The notes under the pieces are model-generated. The model had not been told where the DNA came from. It ran no database searches and saw only the letters and a program-made list of their open reading frames with translations. A DNA stretch of 64,000 nt from assembly GCF_000428945.1 (NCBI RefSeq), contig NZ_AUAX01000008.1, positions 124,001 through 188,000 on the forward strand, read 5' to 3'. Numbering within the stretch: position 1 is the first letter of the stretch; every line of letters begins with the position of its first letter. Origin of the DNA: Hamadaea tsunoensis DSM 44101 (GTDB lineage Bacteria; Actinomycetota; Actinomycetes; Mycobacteriales; Micromonosporaceae). The translations under genes and the position numbers were made by a program. Of this stretch, positions 63,960 to 64,000 are shown one piece after another.

Positions 63960-64000
63960 GGCGGCGCCACGGACCCCACCACCGGTCAGGCCGGCCACGC

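Overview
The window is a high-GC actinobacterial chromosome segment. Gene content (PimA/PatA/PgsA phosphatidylinositol-mannoside genes, ruvCAB-yajC-secDF-apt-rel-hisS-aspS order, EF-G2-like gene), many GTG starts, many ATGA/GTGA overlaps and the abundance of the hexamer GTACGC/GCGTAC suggest Micromonosporaceae (Actinoplanes-like). That family assignment is inference; no rRNA or tRNA gene was seen.

Layout. 1-7.3 kb: end of a membrane protein, a gene-free repeat (element A), an ABC-F ATPase, a zinc metallopeptidase, small membrane proteins, cutA, and azlCD with a divergent XRE-cupin regulator. 7.3-24.9 kb: housekeeping block, mostly on the minus strand: an RmlD-like reductase, aspS, a GH3 enzyme, hisS, an MBL hydrolase, two plus-strand peptidyl-prolyl isomerases, rel, apt, secF, secD, yajC, ruvB, ruvA, ruvC. 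25-36.8 kb: accessory genes (SDR plus GAF/PucR-type regulator, a 1.6-kb gene-free stretch with element B and a four-unit repeat array, a lipoprotein hydrolase, two transporter/regulator pairs, a WYL regulator, a frameshifted GNAT). 36.9-42.8 kb: the conserved block resumes with yebC, pdxT, pdxS, a small membrane protein, pimA, patA-like, pgsA. 42.9-48.4 kb: second accessory interval (EF-G2-like gene, MFS-SnoaL fusion with divergent TetR, polysaccharide deacetylase). 48.5-51.1 kb: HIT hydrolase and thrS. 51.5-59.1 kb: secreted serine hydrolase with membrane-anchored PemK-like protein, element C, an add-sigma-SRPBCC operon, a 31-codon small ORF, a PaaK-like enzyme and a Tam-like methyltransferase. 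59.4-64 kb: a sugar ABC importer with its LacI regulator.

How the genes fit together. The ruvCAB, yajC-secDF, apt-rel, pdxST, pimA-patA-pgsA and HIT-thrS clusters are ordinary operons joined by overlaps or short gaps. Transporter/regulator pairs carry visible inverted-repeat operators (azlCD/XRE, DHA2/TetR, MFS-SnoaL/TetR, ABC/LacI).

The most unusual content is non-coding. Three copies (A, B, C; C inverted) of a modular element of about 1 kb carry three nested inverted-repeat modules and an internal minisatellite. Five copies of an 80-85 bp palindromic element sit between genes. A cluster of four 26-bp units is phased at about 42 bp. A 123-bp tandem duplication lies upstream of pdxS. None has an associated transposase in the window.
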